Shown: in pieces, positions 1-10,268 of the stretch | Numbering within the stretch: the stretch's first letter is position 1 | Layout of the letters: every line of letters starts with the position of its first letter | Assembly (NCBI GenBank): GCA_023515795.1 | Contig: JALGPX010000098.1 | Location: 1-44,242, forward strand | From: Amoeboaphelidium occidentale | Taxonomy: Eukaryota > Aphelidiomycota > Aphelidea | Direction of reading: 5' to 3' | Length of the DNA stretch: 44,242 nucleotides | Made by a program: the position numbers and the translations under genes | Notes under the pieces: model-generated | Seen by the model: only the letters and a program-made list of their open reading frames with translations | What the model was told of the DNA's origin: nothing | The model's database searches: none

Positions 1-2896
1 GAGGATAACCATAATGATGACGGCCAAAACAATAGAAACCGAGACCAAGACCTGAGTGACATTGATTGTAGAGCCTACCGCATTTTTAAGTCTTGTAATT
101 CGTTTCTGGTTTGTATTTCTCTTCATAATTGTTGTTGACGATTTGACGGTCGCGTCTTGACTTTCCGGAAGACTTGGCTTAAACATCAGCACTGAGAAGT
201 CTTCACTTCCTGCAAATACGGAACCGTTGTAACACACAACTGAAGTCACTGATTTCGTGAAGCCAAAGTAGACATCCTCGTGTTTCCCTGTCTGCGTGTT
301 CCATCGCCTTACAGTATTATCAGAGCCAGCAGAGAACAATACACTAGTACATATTGAGAGCGCGTTAACGGGGCCCAGATGCCCTAGAGCGTTTGTAGAG
401 TATCTCTTTAGGATTCTTACGGCGTTTAGTGCTTTCAGAGACCATTGGATTACGGTCTTATCATTTGAAGCAGAATAAAGAATATCCCCATCAGTCTGAA
501 GAAAATTAACAATGGAAGTGTGCCCTTTCAATTCATGCAGGAGTTCAAAAGATTCAAAACTCCAAGCTAATATTTTTCCCGTTTTCGAACCAGCCATAAT
601 TAAATCGTTTGTAATGCCAAGACACGTAATAGGACTTGCTGAAAATAATGTTCTCGTGATGCTGAACGATCTGTTACGTTGTATAAGAACAATTTGAGTA
701 TCTCCTAGAAGTAATATCAGATCCGTGAGCGTTGCAGCAAGGCTGTTTACAGAAGAATATGTATCGTTGTACAAGATTGTAGACTCAAAACGTTTGTCTA
801 AAGAAAATTCAACAACCACGCCATCCAAAGCTGAAGCGTAAAGTATGTCGTTGTTCACAGTTAACGCACTGACTGCTTTCTTTTGAAAATCAAAAGATTT
901 AACAACAAATGCTGTGTCTGTATTGAAAAAATGAATCGTGCCTCTTCTTGTTCCAACAAAAAGCAGACTCCCGTAGGCAGCCAATGACGTAACAGAGGCG
1001 CTTCGATTCTCAAAGGAAAACGATATTTTCGCTGTAATAGGATTCCACTTTTTTACCGAACCATCAAAACTTGCAGAAAAAAGAGCTCCAGTTTCATCAA
1101 GACAAATAGAAATCACACTGTTTTGATGTCCAAGAAAGGTTCGAGAGATAAGTAAAGTTTGCAGATTACGAACATTAATCACACCATTATTATGTCCGGT
1201 ATAAATTCCAGCGTCAGAGGACGCTATACATCTACAAATTACGTTCTCCTTTAATTGTACTAGAACATCTCTCGTTGATATCACGAACAACTGCAGACCG
1301 TCAACCAAGCCAGCAACGACTTTATCATCTAATACATGCAATGCTAGAACCGATTGAGCCGCTAGAAATTAAAGACTCATAAAATAACGCCGTACCCCCA
1401 ATTGTGAACGTATTCTGAGTGGCTTCAAGATCCCAGAGCTTAATTGTCATATCCAGGGAGCCAGAGAGAAGATAATCGCCGTAAATTTGTAATGAAAAGA
1501 TAGCATCGTCATGACCAATGTAATCGGAAATCGACAAGCCTAATGTGGTGTTCCATTTCTTCGCTATCATGTCAAAACCACCAGAGTATAGAAAATTTTC
1601 TTTTACATATAATGTGTTCACCGCGTCAGAGTGCCCTGGAAATTAATTGAGAGCAGACAAATTCTTACCACCAAGGACTTTTAGAAGTGCAAAATCGGTC
1701 AAGTTCCACTGTTTGATAGTCCTGTCGGAGCTACCTGAAAATAGTGTTTCCTCATAAACGAGTAGACAGCTGACAGCTCTGAGATGAGCCATAATTGCAG
1801 CGCGTGGATCTATGTCATTAATTGATGCATCCCAGAATCTAATTTCATCATTGTCTCCAGCGCTAATGATAAATGTTTTCCAGACTGCTACGGCTCTTAG
1901 ACTTATTTCTCTGCCTCTGTATACAAATAAAGCCATACCAGTGGTGACATTCCACTTTATAATTGTCGTGTCGTCGGATCCAGAGAAAAGTGCTTGGTCT
2001 CTGAGAGCGATACATCTTACGGTACTCGTGTGGCGTCTTGGAAATTGCCTTACTATTGTTCCGCTAGTGATGTTCCATCTGATAATTTTGTCATCAAATC
2101 CTATAGAGTAGAGATCATTTCCTTGAACTGCCAGGGCGTTAACGTAACCAAAATGCCCCAGGAAAATCTTGATCAATGCGCCACTTTCAGAATTCCAACA
2201 GATGATAGTGGTATCAAATGATCCAGAAAACAATATTTTGTCATGCAGGTAGACTGCTAATACAGAACTCCTATGACCATCGAAGCTCAAGACCAATCCC
2301 GATGTGGGTATGTGTATTTTTTGGAGTAAAGCGGTTGGAGATACCGTTCCGACATACAAATAGTCGCCACTGACGAGGACACAATTAATCAGATTTGAAT
2401 ACTCTACGCAAAATAAGATCCTGAACGAATACTAGTTACTCTTGACTGTAGTAATTTTGCCTGTTGTTAAGTCCACCTGCCTAACAAGTAAATCATAACC
2501 ACCGGTGAATAATTGATCATCCAAGAATGTGATACTGCGAATTTGAGCTTTGGATGACTCCAGCGGGATTCTTCTAATTATAGAGCCAGAATCCAAATTC
2601 CAAACGATGATCATGTCATCATAGCCTGAAGTGATCATCCTTGAGTCTTTGGTAACGAGCATCGATATGATCTGGTTTGTGTGTGCTCTAAATGTTCTTT
2701 GTATTGCACCTGTTTCAATGTCCTTCTGAATGATATCACTTGAAGAAGTCAGAAGCAGATAGTCTTTGTTCAAAGCGATGGCGAACGCACTCGCAGCGCT
2801 ATCTTGTAATAAGAAACTCTTTTCATAAACCAAAGATGTTGTTATTGAAACAAGTAGATGAAGTAGATAAGAAGCCAGTAATCCGTTGGTAATCAT
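1..2896 (-). CDS. WD40-repeat type I membrane protein, 3' end beyond window
   Basis: Exons on the minus strand are 2896-2440, 2403-1669, 1635-1396 and 1361-1. The introns of 36, 33 and 34 nt are placed because joining restores WD40 sequence such as GGHSDAVNTLYV. The ATG at 2896 starts a hydrophobic signal peptide (MITNGLLASYLLHLLVSITT). About 18 WD40-like repeats follow, with signatures such as LFSGSFDTTIICWN, LFSGSDDTTIIKWN, LLSGSLDMTIKLWD and LFSAGSDNTVRRWN, enough for two or more beta-propellers. A Ser/Thr-rich stretch and a membrane span (VLVSVSIVLAVIIMVIL) come last, and the gene runs off the window edge, so the cytoplasmic part is unseen. WD40 propellers are usually intracellular scaffolds; a signal peptide plus C-terminal span implies they face outside or the lumen. 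The architecture mirrors the kelch receptors from 10 kb onward. Function is unknown; a receptor or adhesion role is inference. Confidence 0.85.
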
Positions 2897-3006
2897 GTCG
2901 AGCCGATCCTGCGTTACTTTGTTTGATAAGAACAAAGTTCAAGTCTTTAAAACGACTCTTGTTCGAAGATATATCAAATGTTTATCAGATTTGCACTTAT
3001 GACGGA

Positions 3007-3012
3007 TTTATT
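3007..3012 (-). terminator. AATAAA poly(A) signal overlapping the eIF2 gamma stop codon
   Basis: On the minus strand AATAAA spans 3012-3007 and contains the TAA stop at 3010-3008. That the hexamer is used for polyadenylation is inference. Confidence 0.5.
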
Positions 3013-4478
3013 GTTGTGGGGTTCCACTGAATACGTTATCTGGTTGAATAACGGCACCTCTAAGAATTGTAGCCCATCCAATAAGGCGGAAGTTTCTGTC
3101 AATTCTTCTGCTGATGGCCAATTTTTCGCCAACTTCTGTACAACATGGTCTTAGTAAGAAGATCTTTGCCATATCACCTTTAACGTTCAATACCTAAATA
3201 ATAAGTTTAATACTTCGCAATCTTCGCACAAAATTACCTTTCCACCAACTGAATTGCTTCCAATGTTAACAAGCAGCTCCTCATTCTTTTGCAGCTTCTC
3301 AATACGAGCAGATTTCTGTGAGTCTGATGTAGTCTGAACACCCAATAGTCGTCTCAGTAAGAAGTACTTAATTTCAATTTCCCCAAAAATCATTGGTAAT
3401 GTACCAACTGCACCTAGAACTTGACCAACTAAACGATCACCACGACATACAACAGGATCCAACTTTGTACCAACACCAATTAGACCTCCAGGCACAGCAA
3501 ACTTCAAATGATTACTCTCAGCAAACAGCGAAACAATAACGCTGTAAAGAGGGCGAATAATAATTTGTCCGTCGCTATTCTTTGAAACCAAACCTGGTCT
3601 TATTTCAATCTGATCTCCTATCTTTAAAACACCTCTAAGAATCGAACCTCCAGCAACACCTCCTTTCAAGTCATTTATCTCAGTACCAGGCTTGTTAATA
3701 TCAAAAGATCTGATGATAATCAATCGAGGATCTGCAGAGAAATCTCTCATAGGAACTGGAATCTTTGAACAAATATACTCATTAACAACATCAATGTTAT
3801 ACTTTAATTGAGCAGAAATGGGAATAATTGGTGATCCTTCAGCAACGGTGCCCTGAACAAACTTTAAAATGCTTGCGTACTGTTCTGCTGCGTGTTCCTG
3901 CTTAACAACATCGATTTTGTTTTGTAGAATGATAAGATTCTTCAGCTGCATAATTTCAATAGAAGCTAAATGTTCTTTTGTTTGCGGCTGGGGGCAGAAT
4001 TCATCAGCAGCGATTAGAAGCAGAGCAGAGTCCATAACAGCAGCACCGGATAACATTGTGCTCATCAGAACATCGTGCCCAGGGCAATCCACAAAGGAAA
4101 CATGTCTAACCAACTCCAGCTGACCCTGACAACCATTAATGTTACACGGGCCTTCCTCCTTTCCTGACCCAAATGAGCGATAACACGACGGCCGTGGACA
4201 TTTCGTGCATTTGAAAATCTTTGCATTCGCATAGCCCAACTTAATTGTAATATTTCTTATGAATTCCTTCTTGAATCTGACCGTGTGCACTGTGGATATG
4301 GCCTTGACGACTGTGGATTTTCCGTGTGCTACGTGACCGATAGTTCCTGTATAAAAGAAAAGTGTTAACGAAGGATAGACATTAAGTCTTTACCGATATT
4401 TATCGTCGCCTGGTTTCTAATTACTTCAGGTGAAAGCGGTGTTAATTTCTTGACGTCGATTTCCACGGATTCTGTCAT
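3008..4478 (-). CDS. GCD11: Translation initiation factor eIF2 subunit gamma
   Basis: This is the GTPase subunit of eIF2, which delivers Met-tRNAi to the 40S ribosome. Exons are 4478-4394, 4346-3238 and 3193-3008, with introns of 47 and 44 nt, giving about 459 residues, normal for the family. The ATG at 4478 starts the usual short N-terminus. The first splice joins INIG to [11 protein letters not shown], the P-loop (G32, G37, K38, S39). The family's zinc-binding insert follows ([11 protein letters not shown], then a second Cys pair), then switch II VDCPGHD and the guanine-specificity motif NKID. The second splice restores [15 protein letters not shown], and the end has the expected [16 protein letters not shown]. 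The gene shares a 73-nt divergent intergenic region with the next gene. Its stop codon lies inside an AATAAA hexamer. Identification is secure from motif order and length. Confidence 0.97.
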
Positions 4479-4551
4479 GCTGGTAGTTCCTCTTTTGGTG
4501 CAAAAAAAATTGTTTTGATTTCAAGCTCGGTGAAATCATGCTTGTTATACT

Positions 4552-6225
4552 ATGATGATAGCAAAGATATTGATACCCCTATGCATATCTTCACTAGTAC
4601 TTTGCCAGCAATATTATTTAAGGCAGGCTCTGATACCATTCAGTTCTGGGAACTTTGAAACAAAGATATTTACTTGTGCACCTGTATCAATTTATACGGT
4701 TCACTATGATGTAGCGAATAACCGGCCAACATTTGATCCCAACTCATATAATCGATCTCAGTATGGGAGTATATCGAAATCATTGGAAGTATATCATCCT
4801 TTTGGTTACAGGATATCTGGTGGTAGCGAGATGATCTTGGAGTATCCAGCAAGACATAACATATATGGAAGATATGCTGCAAGGATATCTATTCCCTCAG
4901 TGCAAAATGAGCAATTACGTCTTGTTGTAGACAATGAAGGCACACAAGAGGACGGCATGGTAGTCATTGTTCAGAATGATGATTATGGCAATAATATGCT
5001 CAGTGCATATCCGCTACTATTGGGAACAGACCCTCAAGAGTTCAAGGAAGTTTATGCCGTCCTAGATTATGGAGGAGATGAGGACTGGTTCATGGTTGGT
5101 ATTTTAGATCCAGAGAATACTCTGAAAGGGCGACCCACAAAAGTCAACTTTTGGACTGAAACTCCATGGTTGAGCAGGGGCAGGACAACAGATACTTTTG
5201 GTTTCTTGTATGATAAAGATGGGAAGATGTTGGCGAACCACGATGATATTGTGACTGGACTTCTGCAGAATTTCGACTTTGAGTATGATCTCATTCCGAA
5301 TGAACCATATTTTATCCGCATAAGAGCGTGGTCATTAAATGGAGTTGGTCCATACATTTTCAGATATTCTCAAGTTCAAAGAACAAATACGAATTCCCTT
5401 TTAATAACAGTGCCTTCAGAAACTCTGACTCGGACAGACGTTGGATTCAATACTCTGACTAGCTTGATTCCCTATGAGAGAGAATCTTTCAACGAAAGTG
5501 GAACTGTTACTTCAACCCTGACAGAAACTGCGTTATATAGAAGCACTTCAACATTACAGCCACAAATATACGAAGCTCCTGGAGATGTGAATGCGTGGGC
5601 AAGCAGCAAAGGACTCACATCTCCGTTTGTAACGACTTATAATCAGGTCACGTTTTCATGCTCTGGCTCTTGTCCTGTGCGTCAAGGTACTGCCGTTACT
5701 GAACAATTTTGTGTTCCCCACGCCAGTTGCACGATATCAAACAGACCTCAAGTGACTAGAAATTGTAATGAAACGTGCTCAAGTATGAATGCGACTGTTG
5801 TTACTGGATGTGCAACCACAACCATTGGAATAACGCGGTCTTCACCTCCGCCACCTTCGTCAAGAACTTCTATTAGGAGATCACGTAAGAGGTTGACTAC
5901 AGATAATCCTGCTCCAAGATATCAGACATCCCTTCTACAAGTAACTCGAGATTCACAAAAATTATCTGGTGGCATGTTTGGTATAACTTCACCACTAGGA
6001 ATATCTTTCTACGCATTCTCTGGAGTCACTATTGTGATCATTATCATGACATTGATAGCGTCTTTTCTATATTGTAGAAAGTCTGATAATTATGAAGAGA
6101 TTAAACAATCTGATAATCCTCATGCTCCTAGAACAACTGGAAGAACTTATCGCCAGTATGTCTCAATTCAGAACGAATCATCCGGGCATAGGGTGGGAAC
6201 GCTTGAAAGCGACAACGCGCAATAA
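4552..6225 (+). CDS. Type I membrane protein with PPC-like extracellular domain
   Basis: This is a single-exon gene of 557 residues. The ATG at 4552 starts a signal peptide (MMIAKILIPLCISSLVLCQQ). Around residues 165-280 the pattern DYGGDEDWFMVGI, LYDKDGKMLANHDD and IRIRAWSLNGVGPYIFRY resembles the beta-sandwich of pre-peptidase C-terminal (PPC)-type domains; this is a pattern match only. A cysteine-rich patch follows near residues 365-420 (FSCSGSCPVRQG, NCNETC), then a Ser/Arg/Pro-rich stem. A membrane span lies at about residues 485-507 (FYAFSGVTIVIIIMTLIASF), followed by a 50-residue cytoplasmic tail. Several N-glycosylation sequons are visible. The gene is divergent from eIF2 gamma and ends 17 nt before the next ATG. 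I do not recognise an orthologue; a surface receptor or adhesion role is inference. Confidence 0.85.
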   Translation: MMIAKILIPLCISSLVLCQQYYLRQALIPFSSGNFETKIFTCAPVSIYTVHYDVANNRPTFDPNSYNRSQYGSISKSLEVYHPFGYRISGGSEMILEYPARHNIYGRYAARISIPSVQNEQLRLVVDNEGTQEDGMVVIVQNDDYGNNMLSAYPLLLGTDPQEFKEVYAVLDYGGDEDWFMVGILDPENTLKGRPTKVNFWTETPWLSRGRTTDTFGFLYDKDGKMLANHDDIVTGLLQNFDFEYDLIPNEPYFIRIRAWSLNGVGPYIFRYSQVQRTNTNSLLITVPSETLTRTDVGFNTLTSLIPYERESFNESGTVTSTLTETALYRSTSTLQPQIYEAPGDVNAWASSKGLTSPFVTTYNQVTFSCSGSCPVRQGTAVTEQFCVPHASCTISNRPQVTRNCNETCSSMNATVVTGCATTTIGITRSSPPPPSSRTSIRRSRKRLTTDNPAPRYQTSLLQVTRDSQKLSGGMFGITSPLGISFYAFSGVTIVIIIMTLIASFLYCRKSDNYEEIKQSDNPHAPRTTGRTYRQYVSIQNESSGHRVGTLESDNAQ

Positions 6226-6226
6226 A
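6221..6226 (+). terminator. AATAAA overlapping the stop codon of the PPC-like gene
   Basis: The TAA stop at 6223-6225 lies inside AATAAA. Its use as a poly(A) signal is inferred from position. Confidence 0.5.
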
Positions 6227-6242
6227 CTATTTACTCTTGCAA

Positions 6243-6719
6243 ATGTTACAAAACTCTGAAACAGTTGCTGAGAGGGCTAAACGCCTGCAGTTAGAGAAAG
6301 AAAAGCACTTTAAGGAATTGCTGGAACAGGAACATCAGAAGCAGCAACAGGCTAATGAAACTAGAATGAAACATTTGGCTGAAATCAGTAACAAGGTCGG
6401 TGAGTCTTTAGAATCGGCCAAAGAGGCTGTTAGAATTAACAAGGCAATGTCTGAAGAAGCTTTGAGACTGATCAAGGCAAATGATTTCATGAGAGATACT
6501 CAAAGAGCACAGGAGAGTCTCAGAAGGCATGGGGAAAATTTGAATGAAATCAAAGATAAACAAGAATGGTTGGTTGAAGACCGTCTAAATCATGCCGAAG
6601 CAGTGCAACTTGCTCTGGAGACACAAAAGGAAGAACAAAGGAAAGAACTAATGGAGAAACAGTTGCAAGCTGAATCTCGAAGACGCGAGTGGCTCGACCA
6701 TAAAGTTCATCCAAACTAA
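6243..6719 (+). CDS. Small coiled-coil protein
   Basis: This single-exon gene encodes 158 residues. The first ATG is at 6243, only 17 nt after the preceding stop on the same strand. The whole chain is charged and helical, rich in Glu, Lys, Gln and Arg (for example RAKRLQLEKEKHFKELLEQE), with heptad-like hydrophobic spacing; it has no signal peptide or membrane span. It is probably a cytoplasmic rod. I do not recognise a family; a stathmin-like or cytoskeletal linker protein is possible but unsupported. The close spacing needs either a very short 5' leader, a promoter inside the upstream gene, or a dicistronic transcript. It converges with the ADAM gene, with 36 nt between the stop codons. Confidence 0.7.
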   Translation: MLQNSETVAERAKRLQLEKEKHFKELLEQEHQKQQQANETRMKHLAEISNKVGESLESAKEAVRINKAMSEEALRLIKANDFMRDTQRAQESLRRHGENLNEIKDKQEWLVEDRLNHAEAVQLALETQKEEQRKELMEKQLQAESRRREWLDHKVHPN

Positions 6720-6755
6720 ATACAGTTGTAGTAATGAAATGTTTAATCAAGAATG

Positions 6756-9219
6756 TTATGATCCTTCTCTTTGTGAAGGTCTTCGTCTTATTTCTGCTAG
6801 TTTCATTGCTCGGCTATCATCTTCTCCATAATCATCAACATCAGGAAGCATAGAGGTTAATCCTCGTGGACTTCGTGGTAATCGTGTGTCTCCTCGTCTC
6901 TGTCTAGACTTTGTTGGATCTGATCCTTCGCCTTCACTGTCAGAGTTTTTCACTTCCTCAAAATTAGCTTTAGAATAACTAGACGTAAATGTTCTCATGA
7001 CGCTTTGTAGCAGAGACTGTCGTCGAGGAACACCGGATTCCAGTGTGCTCTGATCTTCGTATGTACCCCGAAACGGTTCAATATCGTCCTGATTCTCCAA
7101 GAATATCTTGACTGGATAATTCTTCTTTGTAATTTTAGTGCGGACCTTCTTGTATTTAGTGGTGCGCCTTTCACGTAAAAAAGTGAATAGTCTAAAAAGT
7201 AGCAATACCATCGCAGTGAATATCGTTGTTGTTATGGCAATGAATGATGCCATATGATCATCAACCCATGTCTCCAGAACAGCAAATCCACTGAATGTAC
7301 ATTGCCCATTAACACAACTACCCCTATTTTTGGCTCCGCAGGGAGTACCCTCGGCGTAGAGTGATCGTACATCAGTGCATTTTCCGCTTGACTCTATGCA
7401 ATACATGAGACATTGGTCAGAGTATCCTGGACATTCTCCAACAAAAGTTTCTGATCCCTTCTGAAAACATTGTATTGCTCTACTTGTACATTCTCCACGA
7501 ACACAAACTCCCGATTTGCCTCGTATTGTACAAGGAGACATTTCCTCTCGAAATCTTTCAGGTGGACAGCTCCCAGATTTTCCCGTGCAAAACTCATTCA
7601 AATCACATGCTCCTATGCTGTTGCGACATATTTCACCTGCATTCTTGAATTGACAGTCTCGACAACAGAGATCATTATTATCATCACATACAGCACCATC
7701 CTTCAATTTACAAGTGTAAGGATCGCAACAAGAGTCCTTCAAACATTCCTCAGAGTCTGGAGCACCACAATCACATTCTTCGCCTTTATCCTTCATACCA
7801 TTTCCACAAATGTTCGGTTGGAACATAGAAGAAAAGTCAGAGTCGAAATCCAACAAGCAAGTGCCGCTATCTGCAATCTTCTGACACATAGCTTGAACAG
7901 ATCTGGGAGAGAATACTACTTGTGAGAAATCTCCAGCAGCACTCATCAAGTATTGATTTTTACAATCGCATCCAGGAACACATGCTTGACAGGAATCACA
8001 CTTTGGAGATCCGGGAGTGTTATCAAATATGCAATCTTTCTGACACTGATTAGAGTCACAGTCGTGTTTTGCATTAAAATTGTGCGCAATCTCATGAGCA
8101 AATATTCTCCAACCGTACATTGTCATTGAAGTTACAGCACAAGCGGCAGTTATTCTCAAAGACGCTGCATCCCCTGGTCTATCAATTCTTCTCGATCCTA
8201 AAAAGTAAATTTGCAGCAACCGGGAAATGTTTACTGGTTTGACATAAAGTTCCTAACCAAGATACACCAACTCTTGAATTAGAATAACATGTTGTTGCCA
8301 AGTGCCATAACGGAATGTCGGTAGTTTCTGTAAAATTCGATACATAATCAGAAAACTTGCTAAGTCTTCCTGTCATTAGATCGTCACTATATTCACATGC
8401 AAAGTTGAACGAAGGATCAGAATTACAACTCTCAAATATCTGAATCTTTGCCAATTTGATAAGTACATTTAGCTGACCTTCAAAAACTTGATTGACTGAG
8501 TTCATGATACTGACTATTTGAGATACGACTTCACTAGTAGTTTCGTATAATCTGTAGAAATTACAATCCACAACCATTCCAAACCGTACCACTTTCTTCG
8601 TAAGCGGACAGCTATCTTCCGTAGACAGAGATCTCTTTTGTATCATTGAATCTTGCTCTTCTGGTATCTCATGGAACTTGGAGGTCTCACACGATAAATT
8701 CCCTTGACTAAACTTTCCGCTGAACATCGAGTCCTTGTAAACGATGTTGTCTCGATAGAGCAATTTAGCAATGGTCGACTTGGAAGGCTCCATCTTAAAA
8801 GCAGCCTTATGAACTCTTTGAAAGTTTTCTACGGTAGACACATGAAAAGTATCGCCATCGTACATGAATGATCCCTCGAACCTTGGCCCTGAGTTCTCCA
8901 AAGCAATAGCAGCACTACCACTATCCACCTGCACCAAACGAGCCCATCCTATATTATCACTGCCTTTCACTCTTACTATTCCCTTGAAAACTCTGCTCTG
9001 TATAACACCTGTCTCAATTCTCCCATCCCTGCGAATAAACTCATACACACTGTTACCATAGAGCAAGTCTTTGTTCAATTTAAGTGAAATATCATATTTA
9101 ACATGATCATGAACGAATGATATTACAGGATCTCTAAGTGCGTATTTTGGCTTGCTATCGAATGCTCTGGCGGAATGTATTAGTATCAATATCCAGACGA
9201 TCAACTTCAAATACATCAT
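6756..9219 (-). CDS. ADAM-family disintegrin metalloprotease, membrane-anchored
   Basis: ADAMs are zinc proteases that shed ectodomains at the cell surface. Exons are 9219-8235 and 8197-6756 (37-nt intron), giving about 808 residues. The ATG at 9219 is chosen over an upstream GTG because it starts the signal peptide MMYLKLIVWILILIHSARA. In order there are a prodomain (to about 190), a reprolysin-type catalytic domain with zinc site HEIAHNFNAKHD (H363, E364, H367, H373) and Met-turn YLMSAA, and a disintegrin domain (about 458-546; CGNGMKDKGEECDCG, CDLNEFCTGKSGSCP). A cysteine-rich region, a membrane span (about 643-666) and an Arg/Lys/Ser-rich tail of about 140 residues complete it. The zinc histidines and glutamate are intact, so activity is expected. 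The family is essentially opisthokont, which supports the organism call. Neighbouring surface proteins are conceivable substrates, by inference only. Confidence 0.95.
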
Positions 9220-9275
9220 GTAACAAACAGAAAACGCCCTTGCATGTTTATTAAACGTTTTACGTGTTAGAGATA

Positions 9276-10109
9276 TCACATTGCCATTGATGCCCTGAGT
9301 TCTGCCAACTCTGCATCTTCGTCCTCAGTGACTTGTTGCCTTGCTGGACGAGGTGGTTGCGCAACAGCTAAAATTAAACTGATCAACTTGAACAAACGAT
9401 TTACCTGGTTCAGTAGTTGGTATGCCTGGGACAGTGTTCAAGATGGCAGCAGCTGGTGTATTGACATCCAATAGTTTGGCATCCAATTCTTCCTGTTCAA
9501 GAGCATCAAGCTCAGCGAGTAGTTCATCCTAATGATATTAACCTCCTGAACAATCACCATAGAAGCTCTTACATCATCCAAGTCATTACCGACACCCAAC
9601 GGTTGACTGATCGCATCAGAAATCTCCTTCGAAAGGTCCATTTGATCTCTGATTTCGTCCATTGTCTGATCAACCTGCTCGATCTTCCTACAGACGCATT
9701 AACGACTTTCTCCAAAGCAAAATAGACGTACATTGCGCCATGAATCCTCTTCATTGCATCGGCACCCTGTTTCATCGCATTCAGAGTTTCCAGATTAACG
9801 TTAGCGCTCTCGATGGAAGCGATCTGAGTTTCCAGAGTTATTCTGGAGTTCATATTCCTCTCCAGTTGGTCTTCATACATCTTCTTCCTCTTAAGGGCCA
9901 ACAGGGCGGCTTAAATTTAGTTGTGTCCATAAGCAGGATTTACCCTTCTTGTTCTTTGTTCGATTCGCTTGAGCACTTTTGAGTTCCGTCTCTATTTTAG
10001 TCTGAAGGAGCTTTTCTCTCTTCTCCAGCATATCAACGCTTTCGCGAAGTTGCATGATGGATTCTTTTGTCGTAGGCTGCTTCTTTGCTTTACCGAACAG
10101 TATTGACAT
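9276..10109 (-). CDS. SNF7: ESCRT-III subunit Snf7/Vps32 (CHMP4)
   Basis: Snf7 polymerises into the main ESCRT-III filament that closes membrane necks in multivesicular-body formation, cytokinesis and repair. The five exons are 10109-9944, 9909-9732, 9687-9573, 9528-9405 and 9367-9276, with introns of 34, 44, 44 and 37 nt. The protein is 224 residues, the family's usual length. Splicing restores the diagnostic core: NKKAALLALKRKKMYEDQL, then NLETLNAMKQGADAMKRIHG, then KIEQVDQTMDEIRDQM. An acidic DELLAELDALEQEELD segment follows, and the C-terminal ELAELRASMAM matches an MIT-interacting motif (MIM1) that recruits Vps4. The N-terminus is basic as expected. It is the most intron-dense gene here and lies 56 nt upstream of the ADAM start on the same strand. 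Confidence 0.95.
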
Positions 10110-10268
10110 TTGGAAGAAACGACATGTGATTCAATGTCTCAAGTCAAGTCTCTATAATCTGTAACGCTTTTAGCCACAATTTAACAAAAGCAACAATATC
10201 TCGTAGTATTTTTTATTGATTGTCGTACATAGTCAACAGTTTACCACGTAATCACGATTTACACGACT

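Noticed and set aside
384..420. A 37-nt GT-AG intron-like stretch on the minus strand in the WD40 gene (GTAAGAATCC ... CTCTAG)
   Set aside because: Reading through it keeps the frame on both sides of clear WD40 motifs, while removing 37 nt would shift the frame before GHLGPVNAL.
9220..9279. Twenty-residue N-terminal extension of the ADAM from a GTG at 9279
   Set aside because: It would overlap the Snf7 stop and bury the signal peptide; the ATG at 9219 is the better start.
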